From Heliobacterium mobile (GTDB taxonomy: Bacteria; Bacillota; Desulfitobacteriia; Heliobacteriales; Heliobacteriaceae), in the NCBI RefSeq assembly GCF_009720735.1, contig NZ_WNKU01000004.1, forward strand, positions 122,272 to 186,271: a DNA stretch of 64,000 bases. Direction: 5' to 3'. Shown one piece after another: positions 1 through 12,300 of the stretch. The position numbers were made by a program, and so were the translations under genes. Positions within the stretch are counted from its first letter, which is position 1. The number at the start of each line of letters is the position of its first letter. The notes below the pieces were generated by a model, which was given only the letters and a program-made list of their open reading frames with translations, was not told the DNA's origin and searched no databases.

Positions 1-48
1 TGGTGCCTCGCGATGGTGTAATGCCATCAATGGCATAGTTCTTCACAC

Positions 49-83
49 CCCCTGCGCCCTGAGAGGGGCGCAGGGGTTTTATT
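49..83 (+). terminator. Rho-independent terminator upstream of bchM
   Basis: Perfect 11-bp stem (49-59 pairing with 66-76, GC-rich) with a 6-nt loop, followed by TTTTATT. It presumably ends a gene lying mostly left of the window. Bases 1-48 are too short to identify that gene; a possible stop in frame 3 is at 34-36 and one in frame 1 at 19-21. Confidence 0.85.
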
Positions 84-165
84 CTCAATAAGGGAAAAAA
101 ATCGGCCTGATCCAGGCCAATGTGGCATATATTTCCTCTAGAATATTTTTTGGGAGGTGGAGGCA

Positions 166-849
166 ATGGCAAACGAAGTAAATTCCTATGGGACGCAAAA
201 AGAACAAGTGCGGCAGTATTTTGACGGTGACGCCTTCCAACGTTGGGCAGCCATCAGTAAAGGTGAAAGCAAGAACTTCGCACAACAAAAGCTGATTGAA
301 GGAAGACAAGCCATCCACCGCTGCCTGTTGGATTGGATCGGGCCGATCAAAGGAAAACGACTGATTGATGCCGGTTGCGGCGCTGGATTATTGTCTGAAA
401 CCTTTGCCGATCAAGGAGCCATCGTCAAAGGGATTGATATATCACAGAAAATGATTCAAATGGCTCAAAATCGAAACCAAGGACGAGATAATCTCGAATT
501 CGAAGTGAGCGATCTTCTCTCTGCTTGTGGAGAATATGATATACTCGTGTCAATGGATGTTGTAATCCATTACCCCTTATCGGACATGCCTAAGCTGTTA
601 GGACACATTTTGTCCTTAACAAAAGAAAGAGCTTACATTTCTTTTGCCCCATCGACAGCGTGGTTTCGCTTCCTGAAGATGATTGGGGAGCGGATGTCCG
701 GAAGTTCACGGACCACTAGTGCCTATCTACATCCCATGACGGATATCGAAAGAATCTTGAATGAACTGGGCTATGAAATCACTCGCGAGAAGCTAGTTTC
801 CAACATCATTTATAACTCGATGCTGTTGGAAATTAAGCCGAAGAGATGA
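166..849 (+). CDS. bchM: Magnesium protoporphyrin IX methyltransferase
   Basis: SAM-dependent O-methyltransferase converting Mg-protoporphyrin IX to its monomethyl ester, the step before ring-E formation in bacteriochlorophyll synthesis. The N-terminal part carries a class I SAM-binding motif (IDAGCGAGLLSE, about residues 62-73) and the length, about 227 residues, fits the BchM/ChlM family. ATG 166 is preferred over the GTG at 157 because GGGAGGTGG at 152-160 sits about 6-8 nt upstream. It is the first gene of the bch operon, with bchE 14 nt downstream. Identity rests on the SAM motif and on direct linkage to bchE, the gene for the next enzyme. Confidence 0.9.
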   Translation: MANEVNSYGTQKEQVRQYFDGDAFQRWAAISKGESKNFAQQKLIEGRQAIHRCLLDWIGPIKGKRLIDAGCGAGLLSETFADQGAIVKGIDISQKMIQMAQNRNQGRDNLEFEVSDLLSACGEYDILVSMDVVIHYPLSDMPKLLGHILSLTKERAYISFAPSTAWFRFLKMIGERMSGSSRTTSAYLHPMTDIERILNELGYEITREKLVSNIIYNSMLLEIKPKR

Positions 850-863
850 CTAGGAGGCTTGAC

Positions 864-2564
864 ATGCGCATACTGATGATCCAACCGAATTACCATTGTG
901 GTGGCGCCGAGATAGCAGGCAATTGGCCGCCGAGCTGGGCAGCGTATATTGGTGGAACATTAAAAGCGGCTGGGTACACCAACATCAAGTTTATCGATGC
1001 CATGACAGAGGATCTTCCAGATGACGTGCTGGCCGAAATCATCAGGAAAAATCAACCTGATGTAGTCCTGGCGAGTGCAATTACGCCTATGATATATAAA
1101 GCCCAGGATACATTGCGGGTTGCTAAAGAAAGCAACCCTAACTGTAAGACCGTCTTGGGCGGTATTCACCCGACCTTTATGTACAGTCAAATACTGTCTG
1201 AAGCACCTTGGATTGATTATATTGTTCGCGGCGAAGGGGAAGAGATCGTCGTCAATTTGATGAATGTCATCGCCGCAGGAACAGACATTAAAGACCGCAA
1301 AGATGTCCTGGGGATTGCTTATTTGGAAGACGGGAAAGTGGTGGCGACACCAGCCCATCCGCCGATTAAAGATTTGGACAGCCTCACACCGGACTGGAGC
1401 ATCCTCGATTGGGATAAGTACATATATATTCCTCTTAACACGCGCGTAGCCGTGCCGAACTTTGCCCGTGGATGTCCCTTTACCTGCCGCTTCTGCTCGC
1501 AGTGGAAGTTCTGGCGGACCTATCGCGTACGGAACCCGAAAAAGTTTGTCGATGAAATCGAGACCCTCGTCAAAGATCATAAAGTAGGCTTCTTCATTTT
1601 GGCCGACGAAGAACCGACCATCAACCGCGACAAATTCGTCGCCATGTGCCAAGAGCTGATCGACCGGAAACTGGATGTGCACTGGGGTATCAACACCCGC
1701 GTGACCGACATCCTGCGCGATGCTCACCTGCTTCCCTTCTATCGGAAAGCTGGTCTCGTACATATCTCCCTCGGTACGGAAGCAGCCACACAGATGAACC
1801 TAGACCGCTTCCGTAAAGAGACGACGATGGAAGAAAACAAACGTGCCATCGATATGATCAAGGCCAACGGTATGGTCGCCGAAGCCCAGTTCATCATGGG
1901 CTTAGAGAATGAAACCGTTGAAACGATTGAAGAAACGTTCCAATTGGCCCGCTACTGGGATGCCGACATGGTCAACTGGAACATGTACACTCCCTGGCCC
2001 TTCTCGGAACTCTTTGAAGAACTGGGCGACAAGGTTGAAGTACGCGATTACTCAAAATACAACTTTGTCACACCCATTATGCAGCCAGACCACATGGATC
2101 GCGAAGACGTACTCAAAGGTGTCTTGAGAAGCTACGCTCGTTTCTACATGCGCAAGAGCTTCCTCGACTATCCTTTTATCAAAGATCCTTGGAAGCGGAA
2201 ATACATGATGGGCTGCTTAAAAGCCTTCTTGAAGATGACAGCCTCGAAACGCTTCTATGACATCGGCCGGGTTAAGCGGAAAGGTCTCAGCACGGAAGTT
2301 GACCTTGGCTTCGACGAAAGCAAGATCGTTAGCAAGGAAGAGATCGCAAAGCTCAAAACGACACGTCCCGACTTGAAAGCTGATATGGATTTTGGCACGA
2401 TCTCTGCCTGTGGTGCTCCGAAACAAGTCAGCCTCAACAACGTCTCTGCCTGTGGTGCCCCCAAAGACCTCGAAATCTCCGCTTGCGGCGCCCCACGGGA
2501 CTTACCGTCTCTGGACAGCCAGCAAGATGACAACACAGCAACGAGAGGCATGATGAAAATATGA
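864..2564 (+). CDS. bchE: Anaerobic Mg-protoporphyrin IX monomethyl ester cyclase (radical SAM, B12-type)
   Basis: Oxygen-independent formation of ring E of bacteriochlorophyll. The N-terminal half is a B12-binding-like domain (start motif [20 protein letters not shown]). It is followed by a radical SAM domain whose CxxxCxxC is visible as C204, C208 and C211 (context [14 protein letters not shown]). ATG 864 is chosen over ATG 846: AGGAGG at 852-857 is well spaced and the family normally begins [10 protein letters not shown]. The stop overlaps the bchL start (ATGA at 2561). The C-terminus is odd: after about residue 512 come three copies of SACGAP[KR] separated by 7 and 4 residues, then a polar tail. 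I know of no function for this extension. Confidence 0.95.
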
Positions 2565-3424
2565 TCATCGCGGTCTACGGAAAAGGCGGCGTTGGCAAGT
2601 CCACAACGACATCCAACTTGGCCGTGGCCATTGCTAAAGAAGGCAAACGGGTCCTGCAGATCGGCTGCGACCCCAAAAGCGACTCCACCTTCACCATCGC
2701 CGGGAAAATGATCCCGACGGTGGTGGAGATCCTCGATAAATTCAACTACCACTACGAGTCCATTGAGCCGGGAGACTTGATCTTTACCGGTTATGGCGGC
2801 GTCGATGTGGTAGAGACTGGTGGTCCTCCTGCCGGAAGCGGTTGCGGCGGCTATGTAGTCGGTGAGACTGTGAAACTCTTAGAGAAGATGGACGTCATGG
2901 CTAGGTATGATGTCATTCTTTTCGACGTGCTCGGTGACGTCGTTTGCGGCGGCTTTGCTACACCGCTGCAATATGCCGACCTCGCCTGTGTAGTATCTTC
3001 GAACGATTTTGATGCGCTCTTCGCCGCAAACCGGATTTGCGAAAGCGTCGTTGAAAAAAACATGTCTGGTTACGATGTAAAAATGGCCGGAGTCATTGGC
3101 AATCGCTGCGATCAGGTCGATTTGCTGGAGACCTTTACCCGGCGTATTGAAACGCCCTTGATGGGCGTCGTCCCCCGGAAAGAAGAGATTCGCCAGTCCC
3201 GCGTAAAAGGGTACACCTTATTTGAACTGGAAGAGATGGGCGAACCGGTCCAAGACATGACCGCCGAATTTCGGAAAATGGCTCGCTATCTTCTCAGCAA
3301 ACCGGACGGTGTCATCCCGAATGCGGTCGGGACCCGGGAGATGTTCGAACTCTTTAAAGGGGAGGACATGCCGTGGAAAGGGTCGAACGGGAAAACGGGT
3401 GCTTCCACACCTTCTGCCCAATAG
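2561..3424 (+). CDS. bchL: Dark-operative protochlorophyllide reductase, iron protein (L subunit)
   Basis: NifH-like ATPase that passes electrons to the BchN-BchB component to reduce ring D of protochlorophyllide. The P-loop GKGGVGKST is at residues 7-15, the GCDPKSDST motif at 35-43, and the [4Fe-4S] cysteines that bridge the homodimer are C95 and C129. At 287 residues it is slightly longer than usual. The C-terminal tail lies where the reading frame overlaps the first 52 nt of bchN. Start ATG 2561 is coupled to the bchE stop. Confidence 0.97.
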
Positions 3425-4695
3425 CCAGTGTCGCTTGGCTGCATCGTAAGATTAAAGACTCCTTTTTCTTAATCGTCGGAACGCATACCTGTGCACACTT
3501 TATCCAAACAGCGCTGGACGTCATGGTTTACGCCCACTCCCGGTTCGGATTTGCTGTGCTGGAAGAATCTGACCTTGTCTCTGCCTCGCCGACAGAAGAG
3601 TTGGGCAAGGTGGTCCAACAAGTGGTCGACGAATGGCACCCGAAAGTCATTTTCGTCCTCAGCACCTGCAGTGTGGACATCTTAAAGATGGATCTGGAAG
3701 TTTCCTGTAAGGATCTGAGCACTCGCTTCGGATTCCCTGTGCTTCCAGCGTCTACATCAGGAATCGATCGCTCCTTTACCCAAGGGGAAGACGCAGTTTT
3801 ACATGCGCTGCTTCCCTTTGTTCCCAAAGAGGCGCCTGCAGTTGAACCGGTGGAAGAGAAAAAGCCTCGCTGGTTTTCCTTTGGCAAAGAGTCCGAAAAA
3901 GAGAAAGCCGAACCGGCTCGCAACCTGGTTCTCATCGGTGCCGTTACTGATTCAACGATACAACAACTCCAATGGGAATTGAAACAACTCGGACTGCCGA
4001 AGGTAGACGTTTTTCCTGACGGCGACATTCGTAAAATGCCCGTCATCAACGAACAAACCGTCGTGGTGCCTTTGCAACCGTACCTCAATGATACCTTGGC
4101 GACCATACGCCGCGAACGGCGTGCCAAAGTTCTTTCCACCGTGTTTCCGATCGGACCAGACGGCACGGCTCGATTCCTCGAAGCTATCTGTCTTGAGTTC
4201 GGACTGGATACGAGTCGAATCAAAGAGAAGGAAGCTCAGGCTTGGCGAGATCTGGAGCCTCAACTGCAAATCTTGAGAGGCAAGAAGATCATGTTCCTGG
4301 GGGACAACCTGCTGGAACTGCCGTTGGCACGGTTTTTAACATCCTGTGATGTTCAAGTGGTAGAGGCGGGTACCCCTTATATCCACTCTAAAGATCTGCA
4401 ACAGGAATTGGAACTGTTGAAGGAACGAGATGTCCGCATCGTCGAAAGCCCCGACTTTACGAAACAGCTGCAACGCATGCAAGAATATAAACCAGACCTT
4501 GTCGTTGCCGGTCTAGGCATCTGTAACCCCCTCGAAGCGATGGGTTTCACGACGGCATGGTCGATTGAGTTCACCTTTGCGCAGATTCACGGCTTTGTCA
4601 ATGCGATTGACTTGATCAAACTGTTTACCAAACCGTTGCTCAAGCGGCAAGCGCTGATGGAGCACGGATGGGCGGAAGCGGGGTGGCTGGAATGA
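3373..4695 (+). CDS. bchN: Dark-operative protochlorophyllide reductase, N subunit
   Basis: NifD/NifE-like subunit of the catalytic NB component, which binds the NB [4Fe-4S] cluster. Cysteine ligand candidates are C15, C40 and C99, in contexts [16 protein letters not shown] and LSTCSVDIL. The GTG start at 3373 lies inside bchL in another frame; GGGGAGGAC at 3359-3367 is its ribosome binding site. A charged Lys/Glu/Pro-rich stretch near residues 155-185 ([18 protein letters not shown]) looks like a lineage-specific surface insertion. The stop overlaps the bchB start (ATGA at 4692). Confidence 0.96.
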
Positions 4696-6254
4696 AACTA
4701 GCCTACTGGATGTATGAAGGCACCGCGCTGTCCGGGATCACCCGTGTAGCCGGCAGCATGCAAAAGGTACATACGGTGATTCACGGACCTCAAGGCGACG
4801 GGTATGTCAATGTGATGTACTCCATGCTGGAGAGGTTTCATACCATCCCGCCGTTCACACTGTCTACGATCGGACGCCGAGAAATGGCACAGGGATCGAG
4901 AGCTCGCCTAGTCGAGACGGTTCGTCGCGTCGATGCCCAGCATCAACCGGATGTCATCGTCATCACACCGACCTGCTCATCGACACTGCTGCAAGAAGAC
5001 CTGCTCGCAGTGGCCCGTACCTTAGGTAAGCAAACGAAAGCGAAACTGATTGTTCCGAACGTGAACGCCTTCCGCGATCTAGAACATCGGGCGATGGATG
5101 ATTTTCTGACTCAGATCGTAGCAGAGTTTGCGACGGAACAACCGAAGACGGAGCAATTTTCCGTAAACCTGATTGGTCCCTCATATCTGGGCTTTCATCA
5201 ATTGCACGATATGCAGGAAATTCGCAGCATGCTCGAGAGCTTAGGCGTTGCAGTCAATGCTGTGATCCCCTATGGTGCCTCCATAAAGACTCTTCAGGAA
5301 TTGACAAAAGCCCATCTCAACATCTGTCTTTATCATGAATATGGACAGAGCGCCTGCGAACTGCTGAAAGAGAAATTCGGCATCGATTATATCGTCGCTA
5401 CCCCGATTGGCATTCGTTTGACCAGCCAATTTGTCAAAGCCATCGGGGAGCGTGCCGGTCTTCCCGTAGAGTCTTACATACGCCAGAACTTGGCTCCATC
5501 CGGTACAATTGCCCGGTTTACTAAGTCTGTTGACTCCTTGTCGGCTCTCTTTGGAAAGCGAGCCGTTGTTTTCGGAGATTACAGTCATGCCGTCGGCATG
5601 ACCCATCTGCTCCGCGAGATCGGTGTCCGTGTCGTCTGGGCAGGTACATACATGAAGACGATGGAGAAGGCTTTTCAAGCATCCATCGGCGGCTTGGCCG
5701 ATGAAGTTTTTGTCTGTGACGATTTCCAGGAGATCAGCCACAAAATCCGGGATACGCACCCAGATATTGTTTTGGGCACACAGATGGAGCGGCACAGCGC
5801 GGCCCGGTTCAATTTTCCCTGTATCGTCATCAGCAGCCCAGCCCATATCTTAAACTTTCCGCTCTTTCCGGCGCCGGTGTTGGGCTATCAGGGCATGACG
5901 CGCATGCTCGATACGATCAATTCGACCATCAAGCTCGGCCTGGAAGAGCACTTAGTAAATATGTTCGGTGAAGACAGCCCCGGTATGGGCGAAGAAGATA
6001 CTGCTCAGGAACAAGTGGCAGTCACCAGCGATATGCCGAAAGCCCCCGACAAAACTACCGCAGGGGAAGGCGAGCTGAAGTGGGACGCTGAGGCCACAAA
6101 AGCATTGAAACAAGTTCCCTTCTTTGTACGTGGAAAAGTCCAACGCAATACAGAGAACTATGCCCGGGAGCGTGGATACAGCGAAGTCACATTGGAAGTG
6201 ATCTACGCCGCTAAGGCCTATTTTGAAAGTAAGTCAAACCAAGGCGAACGGTAG
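4692..6254 (+). CDS. bchB: Dark-operative protochlorophyllide reductase, B subunit
   Basis: NifK-like partner of BchN. It contributes the unusual aspartate ligand of the NB cluster, seen here as D36 in [11 protein letters not shown], which supports starting at ATG 4692 ([11 protein letters not shown]) rather than ATG 4668. The C-terminal domain (from about residue 465, [20 protein letters not shown]) is the family's substrate-covering region. A short acidic, low-complexity linker (about residues 430-460) joins it to the core. Translationally coupled to bchN by a 4-nt overlap; bchI follows after 23 nt. Confidence 0.97.
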
Positions 6255-6277
6255 TTGCCAATGGGAGGAAGGAACCG

Positions 6278-7369
6278 ATGACGGAAGTGCAAAACAATCA
6301 ACGGGACCGGCAACGGCAGCAAATTAAGGTACCGACCTATCCGTTTACGGCCATCATTGGACAAGAAGAAATGAAGTTGGCCCTGATTCTGAACGTGATC
6401 GACCCCCGTATCGGCGGGGTCATGATCATGGGCGATCGTGGAACCGGAAAATCGACGACGGTACGGGCTTTAGCGGAATTGCTTCCGGAAGTGCCCTCCG
6501 TCGCTGACTGTACATTTGGCTGCAATCCCCATAAGACAACGGAAATGTGCCCGAGCTGCCGAGAACGGGTGGCTGCTGGAGAAGACCTGCCCACGGTATA
6601 CCGGAACACCAAAGTGGTCGACCTTCCCCTAGGGGCGACGGAAGACCGGGTTTGTGGTACCATCGACATCCAAAAGGCCTTGGCCGAAGGGGTCAAAGCC
6701 TTTGAGCCAGGCTTGCTAGCCCAGGCAAACCGTGGGTTTTTGTATGTGGACGAAGTCAACTTACTCGATGACCACCTCGTCGATGTGCTGCTCGACAGCG
6801 CCGCTTCGGGTGTAAACGTGGTGGAACGGGAAGGGATCAGTATCCGCCACCCAGCTCGATTCGTGCTGGTCGGATCCGGTAACCCGGAAGAAGGCGAACT
6901 GCGTCCGCAGTTGTTAGACCGTTTTGGTCTGCATGCTCAAATTCGCACCCTTCGGGACGCACAAAAGCGAGTGGACATCATTCGCAGCCGCAGTGAGTTT
7001 GACAACAGTCCAGAACTTTTTATCGATAAGTTTGAGGCGCCTCAGAAAGAACTGCAGGCTAAAGTTATTAAAGCGCAAGAATTACTGACCGATGTGACGA
7101 TCAGTGATGATGTGTTGTTAAAGATTGCCCAGTTGTGCATTGAACTGGAGATCGACGGTCACCGCGGTGAACTGGTGTTGGCTCGAGCAGCTAAAGCGCT
7201 CGCGGCCTTTGAAGGACGGACGGAAGTGATCGACGAAGACGTTCGCCGTATCGCAGTACTGGGCTTGCGGCACCGTCTGCGCAAAGACCCCCTGGCCACG
7301 ATGGACAACGGACGTCGCGTCCAGGAAAAGGTCGTGGAGATTCTCGGGGCTGAGAAGGCGGGAGCATGA
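6278..7369 (+). CDS. bchI: Magnesium chelatase ATPase subunit I
   Basis: AAA+ subunit that powers insertion of Mg2+ into protoporphyrin IX with BchD and BchH. Walker A is GDRGTGKST at residues 52-60, Walker B is LYVDEVNLL, and the sensor region [20 protein letters not shown] is typical. Length 363 fits the family. The RBS AGGAGG lies just upstream of ATG 6278. The stop overlaps the bchD start (ATGA at 7366). A CPSC cysteine pair in the 80s is commonly seen in BchI/ChlI. Confidence 0.97.
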   Translation: MTEVQNNQRDRQRQQIKVPTYPFTAIIGQEEMKLALILNVIDPRIGGVMIMGDRGTGKSTTVRALAELLPEVPSVADCTFGCNPHKTTEMCPSCRERVAAGEDLPTVYRNTKVVDLPLGATEDRVCGTIDIQKALAEGVKAFEPGLLAQANRGFLYVDEVNLLDDHLVDVLLDSAASGVNVVEREGISIRHPARFVLVGSGNPEEGELRPQLLDRFGLHAQIRTLRDAQKRVDIIRSRSEFDNSPELFIDKFEAPQKELQAKVIKAQELLTDVTISDDVLLKIAQLCIELEIDGHRGELVLARAAKALAAFEGRTEVIDEDVRRIAVLGLRHRLRKDPLATMDNGRRVQEKVVEILGAEKAGA

Positions 7370-9366
7370 AAGTAAACACCCTGCCATTGGCGGCCATCAC
7401 CGGTCAAGAGGCCGTAAAACTGGCGCTGACCCTCGCCGCGGTGGACCCCGGTCTTAAAGGGGTGGCCATCGCGGGCCGACGGGGTACGGGCAAGACCGTC
7501 CTGGCCCGTGGACTTAGACATCTATTGCCTCCCATCGACCAGTTGGAAGGGTGCCCTTGTCACTGTAACCCCGCAGAACCTCATAGCTGGTGTAATCGCT
7601 GCCGCGAACGGTTTACAGAAGAATCAGGACTGTCAGATTCAGAAGTTCCGGTGGTTCAGCGGAATGCTCCTTTTTCCGAAGTTCCCCTAGGGGCCACGGA
7701 GGATCGTCTCCTTGGCGCCATCGATGTAGAACAGTCTCTGGCTGGCGGTGTACGTGCTTGGCAGCCCGGTTTGCTCGGTGAAGCCAACCGGGGTGTCCTG
7801 TATATCGATCAGTTGAACTTACTCGATGACGGGTTGGTCAATTCTCTCTTCGATGCCATGAGCGGCACATGCCGATTGGAACGGGAAGGGATTTCCGTTC
7901 AATATCCCTCGAACTTCGTCCTCATCGGAACTTATGATCCCGATGAGGGAGGACTAAGAGGACACTTGGCCGATCGCATCGCTATGCATGTCAGCAGCGG
8001 TGTGATCGTAGATTTAGAACAAAGACTGGAAATCATGCGCCGCCAGGAACTCTTTTCGGAGGCGCCGGAAGACTTTTTTGACCTCTATAACGATGAACAG
8101 GAACAAACCTTACGACGGATAGAAAAGGCGAGAACTGTGCTTCCGCAAGTGACCATTTCGGAAGCCCAGACGCTTTATCTGATCGGACAGTCCTTAAAAC
8201 GGGGAGTACCTGGTCATCGGGCCGACCTGTTTTCGGTGCGCTTAGCGAAGGCCCATGCGGCATGGCAGGGTAGAACGGCCGTGGAGCCGATCGATTTGGC
8301 CGTAGCTGTCGAGTTCGTCATCAAACCACGTCAGACAGTGGACTTACCTGACGAAGAAGAACAAATGCAGCCGCCTCCACCGCCACCTCCGCCTCCACCG
8401 CCACCTGAACCGGATAAGCCGGATGACCCGGAGACTCCGCCGGACGAGGCTCCCAAAGACGAGCAGACCTTACAGCTGCCCGAGGAATTCTTCTTCGATG
8501 CCGAAGAAGTACCTATGGAAGATGAGTTGCTGTCCTTGCAAAACAAGGTACAGCGGCAAGCCCGCGGGGGAGCCCACGGAAAGCAAAAAAGCCTTGAACG
8601 GGGTCGTTACGCTCGTGCCCTGTTACCGCCGCCCGGCAAAAACAGCCGTGTCGCTGTGGATGCCACCTTGCGGGCCGCTGCGCCCTATCAACGGCAGCGC
8701 CGCGAATCAGGGCAGTATGGCGATCGACAAGTCATTGTCACTAATTCGGACATCCGGGCGAAGCAATTTGTCCGCAAGTCAGGTGCATTGATTATCTTTG
8801 TCGTCGATGCCAGCGGCAGCATGGCCTTTAACCGAATGAGCAGCGCCAAAGGCGCCGTTTCTGTATTGTTAAACGAAGCTTATGTTAACCGCGATAAGGT
8901 CGCTTTGATCATCTTCCGAGGCCAACAGGCAGAGACGCTCGTACCGCCCACACGCAGTGTGGAACTGGCGAAAAAACGCTTTGACCAAGTACCGGTCGGC
9001 GGCGGTTCGCCACTTGCCGGAGCTATCGCGCAGGCGATCGAAGTCGGTGTCAATAGCATCGGCAGCGACGTCGGTCAAGTGATCATCACCCTGATCACGG
9101 ACGGCCGCGGGAACGTGCCGATGGATCCACAGGCGGGTCCTAAGAACCGAGAACAGTTAAATGAAGAAATTCTCGCCCTTTCCCGGCTGGTTCCGGAAAA
9201 CGGCTTTTCTATGCTGGTCATCGATACGGCCAACAAGTTTACATCAACTGGTTTTGCCAAAAAAATTGCCGACGCTGCTTTTGCCCAGTACTACTACCTA
9301 CCCAAGATGACGGCGGCATCCTTGGCCGAAACCGTGAAGAGCGGCGTGCACGCGCTGCGGAAATAA
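7366..9366 (+). CDS. bchD: Magnesium chelatase subunit D
   Basis: Platform subunit of Mg-chelatase. The N-terminal half is a BchI-like AAA+ domain (GRRGTGKT near residue 30, LYIDQLNLL as Walker B). A proline tract at about residues 335-348 and an acidic linker follow. The C-terminal half is a von Willebrand A domain with the MIDAS motif DASGSMAF starting at D481. At 666 residues it has the usual length. The proline tract is encoded by a CCN-rich run at about 8370-8407. Translationally coupled to bchI, 13 nt ahead of bchH. Confidence 0.96.
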   Translation: MKVNTLPLAAITGQEAVKLALTLAAVDPGLKGVAIAGRRGTGKTVLARGLRHLLPPIDQLEGCPCHCNPAEPHSWCNRCRERFTEESGLSDSEVPVVQRNAPFSEVPLGATEDRLLGAIDVEQSLAGGVRAWQPGLLGEANRGVLYIDQLNLLDDGLVNSLFDAMSGTCRLEREGISVQYPSNFVLIGTYDPDEGGLRGHLADRIAMHVSSGVIVDLEQRLEIMRRQELFSEAPEDFFDLYNDEQEQTLRRIEKARTVLPQVTISEAQTLYLIGQSLKRGVPGHRADLFSVRLAKAHAAWQGRTAVEPIDLAVAVEFVIKPRQTVDLPDEEEQMQPPPPPPPPPPPPEPDKPDDPETPPDEAPKDEQTLQLPEEFFFDAEEVPMEDELLSLQNKVQRQARGGAHGKQKSLERGRYARALLPPPGKNSRVAVDATLRAAAPYQRQRRESGQYGDRQVIVTNSDIRAKQFVRKSGALIIFVVDASGSMAFNRMSSAKGAVSVLLNEAYVNRDKVALIIFRGQQAETLVPPTRSVELAKKRFDQVPVGGGSPLAGAIAQAIEVGVNSIGSDVGQVIITLITDGRGNVPMDPQAGPKNREQLNEEILALSRLVPENGFSMLVIDTANKFTSTGFAKKIADAAFAQYYYLPKMTAASLAETVKSGVHALRK

Positions 9367-9379
9367 GGGGGGATAACCG

Positions 9380-12300
9380 GTGTCGAAAAAGGTCATGCGG
9401 TTCGTACATGTCTATCTGGAACGGCAAATTTGCACTGCTTTTAGCCGGTCCGCTGAAACTATCAACCGAACTCAACCCATCGATATTCAAATCACCTCCT
9501 TTTGCGTGCATGAACTGAAAGAAAAGGTCAAGATCGATGAGTTCCGGCAAGCAGTACTGCAGGCAGATTTACTCTATGTAGCGCACGTCTTTGTCGATGA
9601 CATCGCTAGAACTATCGCCGACGTCATTCGGAATGAAGGGAAGCAGGTTCCGACGGTCGTATGCGTCAACGCGATGCCGGAACTGATGAAGCTGACCCGG
9701 ATGGGCGGCTTTGCAATGGGCAGCGATCAGTCGAAAGAATATACCAACATCCTGAAGCGTTTCAAAAAGAATACCGATAGTGACGAAGGAACAGGGAAGA
9801 AGTCAGGTCCGCCGATCAATACGGACGTGATGATGACCCTAGTCAAGACGGTTCCGAAACTGCTGAAGTACATACCCGGTAAGATGCAAGACCTGCGGGC
9901 ATACATGCTCTGCTACCTTTACTGGTTAAACGGTTCTCCCAAAAACCTAGGCAACATGCTGCTGATGCTGGCAAAGCAATACTTTGCGCCGGAGGCAGAC
10001 ATTCAGTTTGACGCCCCGGTGGAGTATGCCGAAGAAGGCATCTACCATCCCGATTCGGATATCTGGTTTCCAACCCGGGCTGAATATGAGGCTTGGTATA
10101 AAAAACATGCTCCTTCAGACCTGCGTATCGGTCTCATCGTGTTGCGCACCAGCTTATTAGCCGAAAACCACGACCATTATGACGCGGTCATTCGTGCTTT
10201 AGAAGCCAAAGGTTTAGGCGTCGTCCCCGGTATCGCCAAGGGTCTCGACTACCGCAAGGTCGTGGAAGAGTTTTTCATGGGCAAGGGGACCGAGAAAAAG
10301 GTTGACGGTGTTATCACGCTGACATCCTTTAGCTTGGTCGGTGGTCCTGCTTCGAACGATGCGGAAAGCGCCGTCAAAGTCCTCAAAGGATTGGACGTAC
10401 CGTACCTTTCAGCGATTCCGCTAGAATTCCAAACGATCGACGAGTGGAAGCGGGACCTCTCAGGGTTAAACCCGGTACAAGTTGCCTTAAACGTAGCTAT
10501 TCCCGAACTGGACGGCTTGGTGGCTCCAACCGTCTACAGCGGCTACCCTATCCATGGCGGCGCTAAGGCGATTCCCATTCCCGATCGGATCGAATTGCTC
10601 ACTGAACGGATGCGGCGTATGGTTCAACTGCGCCATAAGTCAAATACCGATAAAAAACTAGGCATCGTGATCTTCAGTTTTCCGCCTGATAAAGGTAACG
10701 TGGGTACAGCAGCCTATCTGGATGTATTTCATTCGATCTACAACCTGCTTCATCGGCTGAAAGATGAAGGCTACAGCGTCGAGATTCCAGAAAGTCGCGA
10801 AGCGCTGATCAAAGCCATCATCGAAGATGAAGAGTCACAGTTACCCTCAGCTAACCTACACGTAGCTGACCGGATCACCGTAGAACAATACGAAAAGCTG
10901 ACTCCCCATTGGCGGGAAATCGCCGAAACCTGGGGGCAACCTCCTGGAGAGCTAAACACGGATGGACAGGATCTGCTCATCTTTGGCCGGCACTTCGGCA
11001 ACGTTTTTATCGGCGTTCAACCCTCTTTTGGCTATGAGAGCGATCCCATCAAACTGCTCTTTACCCGTTCAGCTTCTCCGCACCACGGTTTCATGGCCTT
11101 TTATCGCTGGCTCGATAAAGTATACAAAGCTGATGCGCTGTTGCATTTCGGTACCCACGGCGCCTTAGAGTTCATGCCGGGACATCAAGTGGGCCTCACT
11201 GACGCCTGTTGGCCTGATCGACTCCTTGGCCCCGTACCCAACTTCTATCTGTACAGCGTCAACAACCCCTCCGAGGCGACCATCGCCAAACGGCGCAGCG
11301 CCGCCACTTTGGTCTCCTATCTGACACCGCCTGCGGAAAATGCCGGTCTCTATAAAGACTTGAGAGATCTCAAAGACTTGATCAGCATGTGGGGAGAAAA
11401 CCGTCACAATGCCCGTGGTCAGTCCATCTTGGAGACCATCATCGAAAAGGTGCTTGCCCTACATCTCGATAAGGATGTGCCCATCCCTAAAGAACCTGGT
11501 CAGGAATTCATCGGCAAGCTCTACGTGTATCTGACCGATTTGGAAAACCGCCTCATCCCGACTGGTTTACATATCCTAGGCGAAGCGCCTCACGCCCAGA
11601 CGCTGGGTGACTATCTGATGGCCATCAGCTACTTCGATCGCCCTGAACTAGGGGTTCAATCCTTAGCTGGATTAGTGTCCACTGCACTTGGGTCTTCCTT
11701 TGCCGAGATCGAACGGCGCTCCGAATCGGGTGATCAGACCGCTATCGAACAGTTGGAACTGGTCCGGGAAACGGTGCATCTCGGTATTCAGAGGATGATC
11801 AGCGAGTTCCTGGAAAAAGACGAACGGGGAGGATTCCGCTTCTTACGGACCAAATCGGAAGTCATCGCTGCGAAGTCTATGCAGGAACAACTCAAAGCAA
11901 AAGTCTATCAAGGTTTTGAGCTGGACACTGCCTCAGCGTCTAAGTCCTTCTTATATCTGCAAAACGTGTTAAAAGACATCATCACGGCGGAAGAGATGAA
12001 CGGAATCTGCAAGGTCTTATCTGGCCACTACGCCATTCCCGGACCGGGCGGAGATCCCGTTCGTAACCCGAAAACCCTTCCGACAGGGCACAACATCCAC
12101 GCGCTCGATCCTCAGGCGATTCCCACCTCGGTGGCCATCCGTGCCGGTCAACGGGTTGCCGATATGATGTTGAAGAAACTTCACGAATCCAGCGGCAACT
12201 ATCCGGAATCCATCGCCGTCGTTCTTTGGGGTACCGACAACATCAAGACCTATGGGGAAGGCATTGCCCAGGCCATGGCTTTGATGGGGGTACAACCGAT

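Noticed and set aside
1..48. 3' end of an upstream gene
   Set aside because: Too short to choose a frame or name a product.
960..1763. 267-codon antisense open frame inside bchE
   Set aside because: Shadow of a conserved radical SAM gene; no supporting start signals.
5241..5846. Long antisense open frame (about 200 codons) inside bchB
   Set aside because: No ribosome binding site or family resemblance; it mirrors the codon structure of bchB.
8368..8410. CCN-rich run in bchD as a repeat element
   Set aside because: It encodes the proline-rich linker normal for BchD/ChlD.
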